This document shows positions 46,500 to 56,329 of a DNA stretch of 64,000 bases, in pieces. The DNA lies in assembly GCF_000321005.1 (NCBI RefSeq), contig NZ_HE578907.1, forward strand, positions 385,930 through 449,929, written 5' to 3'. Every line of letters begins with the position of its first letter. Positions within the stretch are counted from its first letter, which is position 1. This DNA is from Anaerococcus senegalensis JC48 (GTDB lineage: Bacteria; Bacillota; Clostridia; Tissierellales; Peptoniphilaceae). The notes beneath the pieces are model-generated. The model did not search any database and had not been told where the DNA came from. It was given only the letters and a program-made list of their open reading frames with translations. Both the position numbers and the translations under genes were made by a program.

Positions 46500-47243
46500 T
46501 TAAAATTTATTGAATTTTACTTTTAAATCTGCTAGTGAAAAATTGTAATTCACATCTTTTCTTTCAATATGAATTGTTGTTTTATTTTTTAATCTTTCAC
46601 AAGTATTAATTCTTTCTATTAGCTCAAAACTTGGATTTATTGCATGGGCGAATCCTACTTTTTCAAACATAGAATAATCTCCATTTGTATCTCCATATGC
46701 ATGTGAATTCAACAAATCAATGTTATATTTTTCAGTTAAAAAATCTATAGATTTTTTCTTATTACCACTATCCCACATAGGATATATTTTCCCAGTAAAT
46801 TTATTATTTTCATCAAATATATATTTAGTAGCTATAGTAAAATCTGCTCCATATATTTTAGCAAAATCATTTACCAAAAAATCAGGAGATCCTGAAATCA
46901 CAAAGACCTTGTAGCCTTTCTTTTTATGATATTCTAAAGCATTCTTAGTTATTCTATAAACTTTATTCTTATTATTTTCAATTACTTTTTTTGCATAATA
47001 ATTAATTGTTTCTTTATCTAAACCTTTTAAATTTTGTTGATATAGTAAAGACGCCTTATCTAAGTAATCTTCGTATGGTCCTTTTCTATTTTGATATTTT
47101 TGATACAATGGCTTTACATTTAATAGCCAATTTTCTTTATCTAAAATATTGTTTTCTGTTAATAAAAAATAATGTTCAATTAACAATGAATTTCTAAATA
47201 ATGTTCCATCTATATCAAAAAAAGCCGCCTTACTTTTTTGCAT
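46500..47243 (-). CDS. HAD-IB family phosphatase (SerB-like)
   Basis: A 247-residue HAD hydrolase of subfamily IB. Motif I AAFFDIDGTLF carries the nucleophile Asp, motif II is VFVISGSPDF, motif III Lys lies in the MWDSGNKKKSIDFL segment and motif IV is AYGDTNGDYSMF. The cap domain is the C1 helical type. Close families act on phosphoserine or phospholipid-type substrates; the exact one is unknown. It overlaps the membrane protein gene by 14 bases. Confidence 0.85.
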   Translation of the reverse strand: MQKSKAAFFDIDGTLFRNSLLIEHYFLLTENNILDKENWLLNVKPLYQKYQNRKGPYEDYLDKASLLYQQNLKGLDKETINYYAKKVIENNKNKVYRITKNALEYHKKKGYKVFVISGSPDFLVNDFAKIYGADFTIATKYIFDENNKFTGKIYPMWDSGNKKKSIDFLTEKYNIDLLNSHAYGDTNGDYSMFEKVGFAHAINPSFELIERINTCERLKNKTTIHIERKDVNYNFSLADLKVKFNKF

Positions 47244-47583
47244 TTTTTCTTACCTTTTTCTTATTATTAGTTTCACTAGAATTTTTTACATTTTCAATTA
47301 AATCTAAAATGATTCCGAAAAATATTCCTATTATTGAATTTGAAATTAAAATTACACCAATTAAGGCTAAATTTAAGCCAATCATTGAAGTTAAATTTAA
47401 AATTGCTATTATAGCAAATATTAAACCCGCAATTCCTATTATAAAAGACGGATAAAATTTTATAATTTTTCCATCACTATTACGGCTTACAATAAAAGTA
47501 ACCCCAATAATTATAATTGATAAAATTGGTATAACCATTAATTTTGATATATTGTCTGCAACTAAGTTTATTAATCCTGCCAT
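47230..47583 (-). CDS. Small integral membrane protein of unknown function
   Basis: 117 residues with three predicted membrane segments (about 13-33, 45-66 and 70-95) and a strongly basic C-terminal tail. The pattern is that of a small DUF-type membrane protein; I assign no family. It is cotranscribed between yfcE and the HAD phosphatase gene. Confidence 0.7.
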   Translation of the reverse strand: MAGLINLVADNISKLMVIPILSIIIIGVTFIVSRNSDGKIIKFYPSFIIGIAGLIFAIIAILNLTSMIGLNLALIGVILISNSIIGIFFGIILDLIENVKNSSETNNKKKVRKNAKK

Positions 47584-47596
47584 AATTTTTCCTTAT

Positions 47597-48073
47597 TTAA
47601 TCTAAATTTATTCTTTTTATTTTTAATCCTTTTTCTGTATCTATTATAACAAATCCAGCTTTATTATCTCTAGGTAAACTTGGAGATCCTGGATTTAATA
47701 AATATAAATCAAAATCTTTAAGATATTTATTACAGTAAGTATGTGTATGACCAAAAATAACAATATTACAATCATAGTCTATTGCTTTTTGAATAAGTAA
47801 TTTATCTGTAAAATAAACATCTTCCTTATGTCCATGCACCAATAAAATATTATTATTTTCAATAGGTATGATTTGCTCAATCGGACTTTTATGATCACTA
47901 TAATCATTATTCCCTTTTACTGTAATATAATTTACTCCGGTTAATTTTGATATATTAAATGCATCTTTTGTGAAATCTCCTGCATGAATCATAAAGTCTA
48001 CTTTGTTATTATTAATATATTCACTTACTGAATAAATATCTCCGTGAGTGTCGCTAGTTACTAGAATTATCAT
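47597..48073 (-). CDS. yfcE: YfcE-family metallophosphoesterase
   Basis: A 158-residue calcineurin-like phosphodiesterase. The metal ligands are seen in LVTSDTHGDIYS, MIHAGDFTKD, VKGNNDYSD, LLVHGHKED and IFGHTHTY. The family hydrolyses artificial phosphodiesters; the natural substrate is unclear. It overlaps rdgB by 20 bases, a frequent pairing in Firmicutes. Confidence 0.9.
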   Translation of the reverse strand: MIILVTSDTHGDIYSVSEYINNNKVDFMIHAGDFTKDAFNISKLTGVNYITVKGNNDYSDHKSPIEQIIPIENNNILLVHGHKEDVYFTDKLLIQKAIDYDCNIVIFGHTHTYCNKYLKDFDLYLLNPGSPSLPRDNKAGFVIIDTEKGLKIKRINLD

Positions 48074-48659
48074 TAAAGTCTTCTTTCAATAAAAATTCTT
48101 TAAATTTATTTAAAGCTATTGACCTATGACTATATAAATTCTTTTGTTCATCAGTCATTTGACCAAAAGTTTTATTTTTTTCTTTTACTTTAAAAATTTG
48201 ATCATAACCAAATTCTTTATCGCCATATTCCTTATCACTTATTTCACCATCAATTTGTCCATCGAAATAATAATCATTACCATTTTGATCAATAAAACAT
48301 ATTGTTGTTTTAAAATAAGCATCTCTATTATTGACTCCCTTCAGTTCATATAATAGTTTATCTCTATTTTCTTTATCTGTAGGATTTTCACTAGCATATC
48401 TATGTGAATGAACACCTGGTTTTAAATCTAAAGCTTTTACAAATAATCCAGTATCATCTGCTAAGGTAGGTTCTTTAATTATATTATATAAAGTTTTTGC
48501 TTTTTTATATGCATTTTCTTTTAAAGTATTACCATTTTCTTCAACTTCAAAACTTTTTAGATCAAAATCTACTGTAGTATATACATCAAAATTATCACTT
48601 AAAATTTCTTTAATTTCTCTTACTTTATCTTGATTAGATGTTGCTAAAACTATTTTCAT
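48054..48659 (-). CDS. rdgB: Non-canonical purine NTP pyrophosphatase (RdgB/HAM1)
   Basis: Removes ITP, XTP and dITP from nucleotide pools. N-terminal IVLATSNQDKVREIKEIL, substrate loop LADDTGLFVKALDLKPGVH, and FGYDQIFKV with SHRSIALNKF towards the end are diagnostic. 201 residues. It has its own promoter and heads a four-gene unit. Confidence 0.96.
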   Translation of the reverse strand: MKIVLATSNQDKVREIKEILSDNFDVYTTVDFDLKSFEVEENGNTLKENAYKKAKTLYNIIKEPTLADDTGLFVKALDLKPGVHSHRYASENPTDKENRDKLLYELKGVNNRDAYFKTTICFIDQNGNDYYFDGQIDGEISDKEYGDKEFGYDQIFKVKEKNKTFGQMTDEQKNLYSHRSIALNKFKEFLLKEDFNDNSSN

Positions 48660-48674
48660 AATTACCTCTTTTAA

Positions 48675-48704
48675 ATGTTATCAAAAATTACAAAGTTCAG
48701 TCAA
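48675..48704 (-). promoter_or_regulatory. Promoter of the rdgB operon
   Basis: On the minus strand TTGACT (48704-48699) and 18 bases later TAACAT (48680-48675) with a TGA extended -10. The rdgB start codon is 16 bases downstream of the -10, preceded by AGAGGTAATT. Confidence 0.6.
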
Positions 48705-48715
48705 TATTTTTAGTA

Positions 48716-50182
48716 TTAATGAATTATGATATTATTTTCATTAAATGATTTTTCCCATTTTTCAGCATAAGAACCAAGCCCTTGTTCAAACATAACAATT
48801 TGAGTAGAATTATTTAATTTTATAGAAAATTTTGGATTTGGGTCAATTAAGCCATTTTTTATGCTATAAAATAATATTTCATCTGGGCTTTGTACCGCTA
48901 TATATTGACCATTAACTAACTCAAAATAATCTTTTGCTTGATTATTTATATTTTTTATTTGATCAACAGTAATATCTTTATTATTTTGACTTATAAAACT
49001 ATTATTATAAGCCGTATCTATAGGAAAAGATTTTTGCTCAAGTGACCCATCATTTTCAATATTATAAGATGATTGCAGCTGCCACATTCCAAAATTTCTG
49101 ATTAATCCAAAATTCGTATAATCATATGATAAATTCTCTTTTTTTGTAGACAAATTATTACTAACCTGATCATAAATCAAACCTTTAAATTGTTTTTCAC
49201 TATCTTTATTGCCTGTAAAATCTGTGATATTTAAAAACGAATTAGATTTTAAGTCACCAGTTTTTACAACAGCGTATTTTGTAATTGGTAATTTATCATT
49301 GATTAGGTTATAATCGAATGAAATAAAATTTTCATTTACAAAATTAATTTTTAAATTAATTTTATTATTTTCTAAAATATATCTTTTTTTATTATCTTTC
49401 TTATTAATTTCTTTTTCTAATTTTACAGGATAAGCTTCGATATTATTGTAGCTTTTACTATTAATATCTGTTTCACATCTTAATCTCCAAAACTCCTGTT
49501 TATGCGGAAAAAAGATATGTTCAGATTTTTCAATCCTTGCCATTTTATCTGGTTCTAATCTTATACAATAAGTATAGTAGTAGTATTTTGGATTATTGGC
49601 ATCTGTTTCTATTTTTTCTCTTACTCCAATTAGTACTGTTGTATCTTTTTCTACTTTTTCACCATTTTTTGTGGTTCTTTCTTTAGATGCTTTTTTTACG
49701 TATTTTTCAACGATTGATCTAGGTACAGATTTATTAACTTTTTTTAGCGTTATAGCGTAATCATCTTGTATGAATAGAATTTTTTTATTATTTAATATAA
49801 TGAAATCTTTTGAATATAGTTGGCCTTGACTAGCAGATAAAATCTTTACATATTTATCAGAAGATTCATTAAATTCTATTGATCTACTTTCTAAATAGGA
49901 TTTTAAATTTACAAATTTTGATGAGAATTTTGGAGGAAATGCATAGTCATTATTTAATGCTACAATATCATTATCAATATATAATTTATCATTTTTATTT
50001 ATATTTAATGAATTGTTTTTACCTATTTTTCTAATTTCTGTTACTTTCCAAGTTCCCTTTAATATTGTCTCTTCTTGTTTGGGAGATTCTATTAACTCAG
50101 TCATATCTTCGGGACGACCAAAACTACAAGATGTAAGAATTAAAAATAAAATTATTAAAGATATTTTTTTTAATCTAATCAT
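48716..50182 (-). CDS. Lipoprotein of unknown function next to a two-component system
   Basis: A 488-residue protein with a lipoprotein signal peptide: basic MIRLKK, a hydrophobic stretch and the lipobox LTSC with the lipidated cysteine at residue 19. The mature part is hydrophilic, beta-rich by pattern, and contains no catalytic motif I recognise; a second cysteine pair is in YCIRLEP and RLRCETD. It starts one base after the sensor kinase gene, so it is cotranscribed with it and likely sits outside the membrane near the kinase sensor domain. In WalRK operons of Bacillus, the extra genes at this place encode kinase regulators (YycH/YycI); a similar job here is inference. Confidence 0.75.
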   Translation of the reverse strand: MIRLKKISLIILFLILTSCSFGRPEDMTELIESPKQEETILKGTWKVTEIRKIGKNNSLNINKNDKLYIDNDIVALNNDYAFPPKFSSKFVNLKSYLESRSIEFNESSDKYVKILSASQGQLYSKDFIILNNKKILFIQDDYAITLKKVNKSVPRSIVEKYVKKASKERTTKNGEKVEKDTTVLIGVREKIETDANNPKYYYYTYCIRLEPDKMARIEKSEHIFFPHKQEFWRLRCETDINSKSYNNIEAYPVKLEKEINKKDNKKRYILENNKINLKINFVNENFISFDYNLINDKLPITKYAVVKTGDLKSNSFLNITDFTGNKDSEKQFKGLIYDQVSNNLSTKKENLSYDYTNFGLIRNFGMWQLQSSYNIENDGSLEQKSFPIDTAYNNSFISQNNKDITVDQIKNINNQAKDYFELVNGQYIAVQSPDEILFYSIKNGLIDPNPKFSIKLNNSTQIVMFEQGLGSYAEKWEKSFNENNIIIH

Positions 50183-50183
50183 A

Positions 50184-51612
50184 TTAATTTATCCTCGGTA
50201 AAACTACAGTAACTGATGTACCCTCTGTGTATTTGCTTTTTATGATAAGTTTTCCATCATGAGCTTTTACAATCTCCTCACAAATCGACAAACCTAAACC
50301 AGTTTGACTTTTTGATGAAGAACCTTTAAAAAATTTGCTTGATACAAAAGGTATTTCATCCTCTTTAATACCTTCACCGTCATCCTTAATTTCTATAACA
50401 ACATTATCATCATCTTTTGTAATCATAAGATCAACATGACCATCCTTATCTGTAAATTTCATAGCGTTATCTATGATATTTATAAATACTTCCTTTATTC
50501 TATTTTTGTCACAATCAACAATAATATTGTCATAAGCAGTTTTAAATTCAAAATTAATTTTTTCATTTAAGCTTCTCGGATATAACTGATGGTAAACTTC
50601 TCTAACAATTTCAACTATATTCAAATTTTCTTTCTCATACTGGAATGATGATGAAGATAATCTTGAAAAGTTTAAAAGATCTTCTACCATTAATGATAGT
50701 CTTTCTCCTTCATTTTCAATAATTATTAAACCTTGGCTTAACATTTCTTCATTTTTTTGAATTTCTTTAGACTGTAAAGTTATAGCCCATCCTTTTATTG
50801 ATGTGAGTGGTGTTCTCAATTCATGTGAAACAGATGATATAAAATCATTTTTCATATCTTCTCTTTTTACTATGTTCTCACTCATATAGTTAAGAGTTTG
50901 TCCTAATTCTGAGATTTCATTTTTTCCACTTTCGTTAGCTTTAACTTTAAAATCTCCCTGAGCTAATCTTTCGCCAACTTTTGTTAATTTTTTTATCGGT
51001 ACAGTCCATTTTTTGGCCGCATAATATGACACAATTAAAGCAAAAAGATAAATAATTAATCCAAAAAAAAACGAATACAATCATTTGATTATTTACATTT
51101 TCCTTTACTTTCGATGTTGAAGATATTAATCTAAGAATTCCAATTTGTTTTTGATTATCACTTAATGGATAAGATAAGGCTATAACTTCCTCACCTGTTT
51201 TTTTATTCTTAATTTTTTGATAAGAATATTCACCTTTATTAGCATTATTAACATCTTGAGTCTTTATTTTTTTACCAATGTTGGAAGAGCCTTGTGAGTC
51301 AAATAAAACATTTGATGAATTATCAAGAATTTGAACTTGACTAATATTATCTCTATAAAAAGAATTCTTATCTCCTATAACTATTTCAGATAGATCATAT
51401 CGAGATAAATAATTAGTGTATAAAACTTGATTATATTTAGCTTGATTTAGCATAGCCCCAACTAGAGCTGATTCATAATAATTTGTAATTGATCTATATG
51501 AAAATATTTCAAATCCAATTACTACAACCGTTACAAATATCATTATTATTTTCATAATGCTAAATATAATACTGTTAAATCTAAATTTTAAAAAATTATT
51601 TTTTATCTCCAT
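50184..51612 (-). CDS. Sensor histidine kinase interrupted by a frameshift in a T9 tract
   Basis: Two overlapping frames encode the halves of one kinase. The first (from 51612) holds a membrane segment at about residues 12-34 and an extracytoplasmic sensor domain; the second holds the second membrane segment, HAMP, HisKA (SSVSHELRTPLTSIKGW with the phosphorylated His) and HATPase (NIIDNAMKFT, DDGEGI, GLGLSI). They switch frame at a T9 run (plus-strand A run 51063-51071) inside the second membrane segment; removing one T joins them into a protein of about 475 residues. It overlaps the response regulator gene by ten bases and is WalK/ResE-like. Confidence 0.88.
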
Positions 51613-52298
51613 CTATAGCCTGTTCCCCAAACTGTTTCAATATACTCAGGTTTAGCAGGATTTTCTTCTATTTTTGCTCTAATTCGTCTTATATTTACAT
51701 CTACAATTTTAGTATCTGTACTATAATTATCTCCCCAAGTATCTTTCATTATTTCCATCCTACTCATAGCCTTACCCTTATTTAAAATGAAATTTTTTAA
51801 TATCACAAACTCTGTTGGTGTTACATCTATTTCAATATTATTCTTATAAAAATTTCTAGAATATAGATCTAATTTAAATACTCCATCTTCTAATACCTTA
51901 TCATTCTTTTCTTTTTTATCTTCTTCTGTAAAATTAACTCTCCTAATTAAAGATTTAACTCTTAATATTAATTCTTGAGGATTAAAAGGTTTGATTATAT
52001 AATCATCACAACCTCTTTCTAAACCAAGAATTTTATCAATATCTTGACTTTTTGCTGAAACCATTATAATTCCAGCTTTTGGATATTTTTTTCTAATAGT
52101 ATCACATACCTCATATCCACTTATACCTGGTAGCATAATATCTAATATAAAAACAGAAGGTTGTTGTTCATCTGCTAAATTTAGTGCTTCTTCTCCAGTT
52201 CCCGCCTCAACTATATCAAATCCAGCATATTCAAGATTTATTTTCATAAATTGTCTAATATGATCTTCATCATCACAAATCAATATTTTATTACTCAT
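51603..52298 (-). CDS. OmpR-family response regulator
   Basis: A 231-residue regulator with a receiver domain (acidic pair in ILICDDED, phosphorylated Asp in FILDIMLPG, Lys in YIIKPFNP) and an OmpR/PhoB winged-helix domain (VTPTEFVILKNFI and the C-terminal VWGTGYRW). The layout is like WalR or ResD; the target genes are unknown. It overlaps the ROK kinase gene by eight bases and the sensor kinase gene by ten. Confidence 0.94.
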   Translation of the reverse strand: MSNKILICDDEDHIRQFMKINLEYAGFDIVEAGTGEEALNLADEQQPSVFILDIMLPGISGYEVCDTIRKKYPKAGIIMVSAKSQDIDKILGLERGCDDYIIKPFNPQELILRVKSLIRRVNFTEEDKKEKNDKVLEDGVFKLDLYSRNFYKNNIEIDVTPTEFVILKNFILNKGKAMSRMEIMKDTWGDNYSTDTKIVDVNIRRIRAKIEENPAKPEYIETVWGTGYRWR

Positions 52299-53190
52299 TT
52301 TTTAACCTTTCCATTGCAATTCTACCTGCACCAATCACACCAGCATCATTTAAGTATTTAGCAGGTTTAATTTTTATTTTTTCAGATAAATGACAGTAAT
52401 TATCGAAATTTTCTAAAACTTCTTTCCACCAATAATCTTTGGAATTTATAACTCCGCCGCCAATTATTATAAGCTCAGGATCAAATATATTTCTTAAACT
52501 TGTTAAAAACCAAGCTAAATCACTTGTAAATCTATCAATGACTTTCTTAGCATTATCATCTGTTTTTACTAGTTTAAAAATTTCTTGACCCTCTAATTTA
52601 TTTCTAGTAAGTTCTTCATAATGTCTAACAATTGCTGTACCACTACAATAACTTTCTGCACAACCACTTTGCCCACAAGTACAATACTCACCATTTGGGT
52701 GAAGAATTAAATGTCCAAGTTCTGCTCCTTGAAAATTACTTCCTGATAATAGTCCCATTTTTTTATTATATACAGCTCCACCAAGTCCTGTACCAATGGT
52801 AATCATTACTATATCATTAAAACCCTTACCAGAACCCAACCATTTTTCACAAACCAAGGCAATGTTAGCATCATTTTCTATAAAGACTGGTAAAGATGAT
52901 CTTTTTTCTATTTCTTTTTTTAAATTAAGACCTGTCCAACCATCAATATTTCCAGCAAAAGTAACAATTCCATTTTCTGAATCTATAAAGCCAGGGGTAC
53001 CCACTCCAACAGCTTTTATATCATCTGTTTTTAAAAAATCAATGATTTTTGAAATATTATCTAAAACTTTATCTTTTCCTTCTCTAGCACAAGTTTCAAG
53101 TCTGTATGTCTTTAATATTTCACCTTTCTCATCGATAACTGCACCTTGAATTTTTGTTCCACCTATATCTAAGCCAATTGTTTTAGTCAT
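52291..53190 (-). CDS. glcK: ROK-family glucokinase
   Basis: Phosphorylates glucose with ATP. ATP motif TIGLDIGGTKIQGA at the N-terminus, catalytic Asp region IENDANIALVCEKW, and the ROK zinc motif HPNGEYCTCGQSGCAE are all clear. The start is the ATG at 53190, six bases after AGGAG; the upstream ATG would overlap the ribosome binding site. 299 residues. Glucose is the likely substrate but related ROK kinases act on other sugars. Confidence 0.88.
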   Translation of the reverse strand: MTKTIGLDIGGTKIQGAVIDEKGEILKTYRLETCAREGKDKVLDNISKIIDFLKTDDIKAVGVGTPGFIDSENGIVTFAGNIDGWTGLNLKKEIEKRSSLPVFIENDANIALVCEKWLGSGKGFNDIVMITIGTGLGGAVYNKKMGLLSGSNFQGAELGHLILHPNGEYCTCGQSGCAESYCSGTAIVRHYEELTRNKLEGQEIFKLVKTDDNAKKVIDRFTSDLAWFLTSLRNIFDPELIIIGGGVINSKDYWWKEVLENFDNYCHLSEKIKIKPAKYLNDAGVIGAGRIAMERLKNE

Positions 53191-54811
53191 TATCATCTCC
53201 TATAAATTCTCTTAGTATTGAATTATCATCAATAACTTTTGTATCTTTCATATTAACAAAATACGATAAAATATTTTTTAACCTATCTACTATATAAAAA
53301 TATCTAGAATCATTTGAAACTTGATTTAAACATTCCATTGCATATTTTTTTAGAGCATTATATTCATAAATTAAAGATGAATCCACATAAAAATCTGCTC
53401 TATTTTGATATGGGAATATATATCTTTCTTCACCATATTTTACTTTATCCCACGATTTTAATGTATCTAAAGTATTATATCCTCTATATTTATTATCTCT
53501 TACAATTCTTCTAATTAGTCTTGTCTCAGTTGAAGAAATTCTATTTGTTGAATCAATATTAATACTTGTTAATACAGAAACATAAATCTTATATTTATTT
53601 TTTTCTGGAATATAGTCAGTAAGTTTTGGATTAAGAGCATGAATTCCTTCAATAATTAATACAGTATTTTCTTTCATCGTAATTTTTTTATTTGATAAAG
53701 TTCTAATCCCTTTAATAAAATTAAATGAAGGTAAAATAACCTCTTTACCTTCTAGAAGATTTAGTAAATCTTCATTCAAAGAATTTAAATCTATTGCATC
53801 AATACTTTCATAATCTTTATTTCCATTAGTATCAAGTGGAGTTTTATCTCTATCTACGAAATAATCATCAGTAGAAATTACAAAAGCATCTTTTCCTAAA
53901 ACTGCAAGTTGAATTGCCAGTTTTTTAGCAGTGGTTGTTTTTCCTGAAGAAGATGGTCCAGCAAGCATTACTATGTTCATATCATTACTAATAATATCTT
54001 TAGCACATTTACTTAATTGGTTATTGTAGTATGTCTCATTTACATTTATCAAACTTTCTATTTTATTACTTCTTACCAAGTTATTTAAATCACTTGCATA
54101 ATTTATTCCTAATAAATTTGTCCATCTTTTTGATCTTTCATAAATTTTAGGTATATTAACTTGTTCTTTAAAGTCTAATAATTTGGAATCCTTATCTTTC
54201 TTAAAGTTGATTAATATCCCAGGATAATAATAAATTAAATCAAAATCTTCTATCCATGATGATTTTGGACATAAAAAATTGGTAAAAGAAAAACACTCTC
54301 CCAAAATTTTATAAATTCCTATACCATCTGTATATATACTCTTTAGCAAATTATATTTATCTAATTGGTTGCTATTTTTAAAGATTTTTAAAGCCTCATC
54401 TTTTGTATAAAATTCTCTAAAAAATGGAATATCTTTTTTTATGATATTATTCATTTCATTTTTTATTTTTGATAAATCATTATGTAAAACTTTAAAGCCA
54501 TCAATTGATAAATATAAACAATTATTTACAGAATATTCAACATTTACTTTAACATTTTTATAAATTTCTTTAATTGCCAATATACATACTAAAGCAATAC
54601 TTGATTCATAGCTAAGATTTGAAATGTGACTTGATTTATCTATAAGTAAAATTTCATCATTAGGTGAGATTTTATAATTTAGATCTTTAATTTTGCCATT
54701 TATATTTGAAAGTATATATTTTTTATAAGATTTAGGATACAATTCCCTAACTAATTCATGTAAAATTTCTTTATCAGTATTTATAAATTCCTTATTAATT
54801 GAAACCTTCAT
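53183..54811 (-). CDS. Nucleoside kinase with N-terminal threonyl-tRNA synthetase-like region
   Basis: A 542-residue protein. The N-terminal third resembles the TGS/SAD-type region of threonyl-tRNA synthetase, while the C-terminal 270 residues are a P-loop kinase of the uridine kinase/phosphoribulokinase family: Walker A LAGPSSSGKTTTAKKL, the STDDYFVDRDKTP segment and the VLIIEGIHALNP strand. Such fusions are common in Clostridia and have uridine or cytidine kinase-like activity by homology. Its end overlaps the ROK gene by eight bases and it overlaps the pseudouridine synthase gene by 17. Confidence 0.88.
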   Translation of the reverse strand: MKVSINKEFINTDKEILHELVRELYPKSYKKYILSNINGKIKDLNYKISPNDEILLIDKSSHISNLSYESSIALVCILAIKEIYKNVKVNVEYSVNNCLYLSIDGFKVLHNDLSKIKNEMNNIIKKDIPFFREFYTKDEALKIFKNSNQLDKYNLLKSIYTDGIGIYKILGECFSFTNFLCPKSSWIEDFDLIYYYPGILINFKKDKDSKLLDFKEQVNIPKIYERSKRWTNLLGINYASDLNNLVRSNKIESLINVNETYYNNQLSKCAKDIISNDMNIVMLAGPSSSGKTTTAKKLAIQLAVLGKDAFVISTDDYFVDRDKTPLDTNGNKDYESIDAIDLNSLNEDLLNLLEGKEVILPSFNFIKGIRTLSNKKITMKENTVLIIEGIHALNPKLTDYIPEKNKYKIYVSVLTSINIDSTNRISSTETRLIRRIVRDNKYRGYNTLDTLKSWDKVKYGEERYIFPYQNRADFYVDSSLIYEYNALKKYAMECLNQVSNDSRYFYIVDRLKNILSYFVNMKDTKVIDDNSILREFIGDDND

Positions 54812-55751
54812 TAAATACTTCCTTTTTTAACCTATTAATTTCTTTAACTTGTTTTGAGATAAAAATTTTATTTTCTAAATAATCTAAACTTTTAATTTTC
54901 CCAAATTCTAACTTATAAGCAAGTAAAGCTTGACTATTAAGTTTTATCTTATTGTAATCTATGTTTGATTTTCTGTATTTTCTATCCCCAATAATAGGTG
55001 TAGAGTTTTTGTGTAAAGAATATCTAATTTGGTGAGTTTTTCCTGTTATTAATTCACATTCAAGTAGAGTAAAATTATTTTTACTTTCAAGAGGATGAAA
55101 ATTTGTAATTATTCTTTTTCCATCTTTATTTTCTTTTACCATATTTTTATTTTTATATTTACTAATATTAGTATCAACTGTAAAATCTTTTTTTATTTCA
55201 CCTTCTACTATAGTCAAGTAATATTTATTTATTTTTCTTTGTTTAATTGCTCCATTTAAAGCTCTTAAGGAATTAGCATTCTTTGCACCAATAATAAGTC
55301 CTGCTGTATTTCTATCAAGTCTATTTACTATACTTGGCCTAAATGTTAAATCTCTACTATTTACTTTGTTTGTCTTGTATAAGTATGAAGTCATTTGGTC
55401 AACCAAATTTTTCCCATAGTCACTTGAACTTGCAGCATGAGATAAAACTCCAGATTTTTTATCTATTATTATAATATTCTCATCTTCATAAAGTATATCA
55501 AGATTAAAATCACTTGGTTTAGAATCTTCTTTTCTAACCCATTTTTGGTAGTCTTCATCTTTAATGTACATCTTTATAATGTCATCTTTTTTTACAAAAT
55601 CATCTTTTTTTGCTCTTTTATCATTTATTTTAAAATTTTTCTTCCTTATATTTTTTTGAATTATTGACAAGGGAGCATTTTTTAAATATTTTCTCAAAAA
55701 TCTATCAAATCTTTGATTTGAATCATTTTCATTTATTTTAACTTCTATCAT
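54795..55751 (-). CDS. RluA-family 23S rRNA pseudouridine synthase
   Basis: A 318-residue enzyme with an N-terminal S4 domain (RFDRFLRKYLKNAPLSII) and a RluA-type catalytic domain. The catalytic aspartate lies in VNRLDRNTAGLI, and the TGKTHQIRYSLH segment is the second conserved block. The S4 domain plus order suggests a RluC- or RluD-like function, but the modified uridine cannot be assigned by eye. Confidence 0.9.
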   Translation of the reverse strand: MIEVKINENDSNQRFDRFLRKYLKNAPLSIIQKNIRKKNFKINDKRAKKDDFVKKDDIIKMYIKDEDYQKWVRKEDSKPSDFNLDILYEDENIIIIDKKSGVLSHAASSSDYGKNLVDQMTSYLYKTNKVNSRDLTFRPSIVNRLDRNTAGLIIGAKNANSLRALNGAIKQRKINKYYLTIVEGEIKKDFTVDTNISKYKNKNMVKENKDGKRIITNFHPLESKNNFTLLECELITGKTHQIRYSLHKNSTPIIGDRKYRKSNIDYNKIKLNSQALLAYKLEFGKIKSLDYLENKIFISKQVKEINRLKKEVFNEGFN

Positions 55752-55753
55752 AT

Positions 55754-56293
55754 TTAATATGACTTATTAACGTAAGAATCTATCATTGAAACTTTTGCCT
55801 CTTCTAAAAAACATTTTTTTTCCTGAAGTTTTTTCAATAGATTTTTATTTTTAGAATGTAGAATTAATTTATCATAATCTTTAATATATATTTCAAAAAT
55901 CTCACCAGTTAATCTTTTAGATTTTAATTTTATATAATATGCTTCTATATCTTTATAGTCTATCAATTCTAATAGTTTTTCAGTAGCTATATCTTTTAGA
56001 TAATAATAGTTTTCCCTATTATTTATTTCTTGTTTATATCTTTTCTTCTTTTTAGATATTAAATTTAATGCTATTTGGTTAGATCTTTTTGCCATAATAT
56101 TATAATATTGATAATTATAGACAGCTTCTAAAACTGTAGAAATATTTGAAAATGGTTTTAAATCTAGTTTGACCAAATATTCATAATTTATATTTAAAAA
56201 TTCATTCTTACAGATTTTTTTCTCAGTTAATAAATCAATACTTTCCTTTCTCCACTTATTGAAAGTTTCTAATTTTTTTACTTCATCTAACAT
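55754..56293 (-). CDS. Unknown protein behind an intercistronic terminator
   Basis: A 179-residue lysine-, tyrosine- and isoleucine-rich soluble protein, probably alpha-helical in its first half (KKLETFNKWRKESIDLL). I recognise no domain or family. The ATG at 56293 is the only usable start but lacks a Shine-Dalgarno sequence and lies just seven bases after the U-tract of a terminator hairpin; the frame is open upstream through the hairpin to a TTG at 56314. It is followed after two bases by the pseudouridine synthase gene, so it belongs to that unit. Confidence 0.6.
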   Translation of the reverse strand: MLDEVKKLETFNKWRKESIDLLTEKKICKNEFLNINYEYLVKLDLKPFSNISTVLEAVYNYQYYNIMAKRSNQIALNLISKKKKRYKQEINNRENYYYLKDIATEKLLELIDYKDIEAYYIKLKSKRLTGEIFEIYIKDYDKLILHSKNKNLLKKLQEKKCFLEEAKVSMIDSYVNKSY

Positions 56294-56299
56294 AATATC

Positions 56300-56322
56300 A
56301 AAAAACCGTCTCAATGAGACGG
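56300..56322 (-). terminator. Intrinsic terminator between the P-loop gene and the unknown gene
   Basis: A GC-containing 7-bp stem (CCGTCTC at 56306-56312 with 56316-56322), three-base loop and six U residues (56305-56300) on the minus strand. It stands between the P-loop protein stop (56330) and the next start (56293) and leaves no space for a promoter, so it should set a read-through level. Confidence 0.75.
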
Positions 56323-56329
56323 CTTAAAT

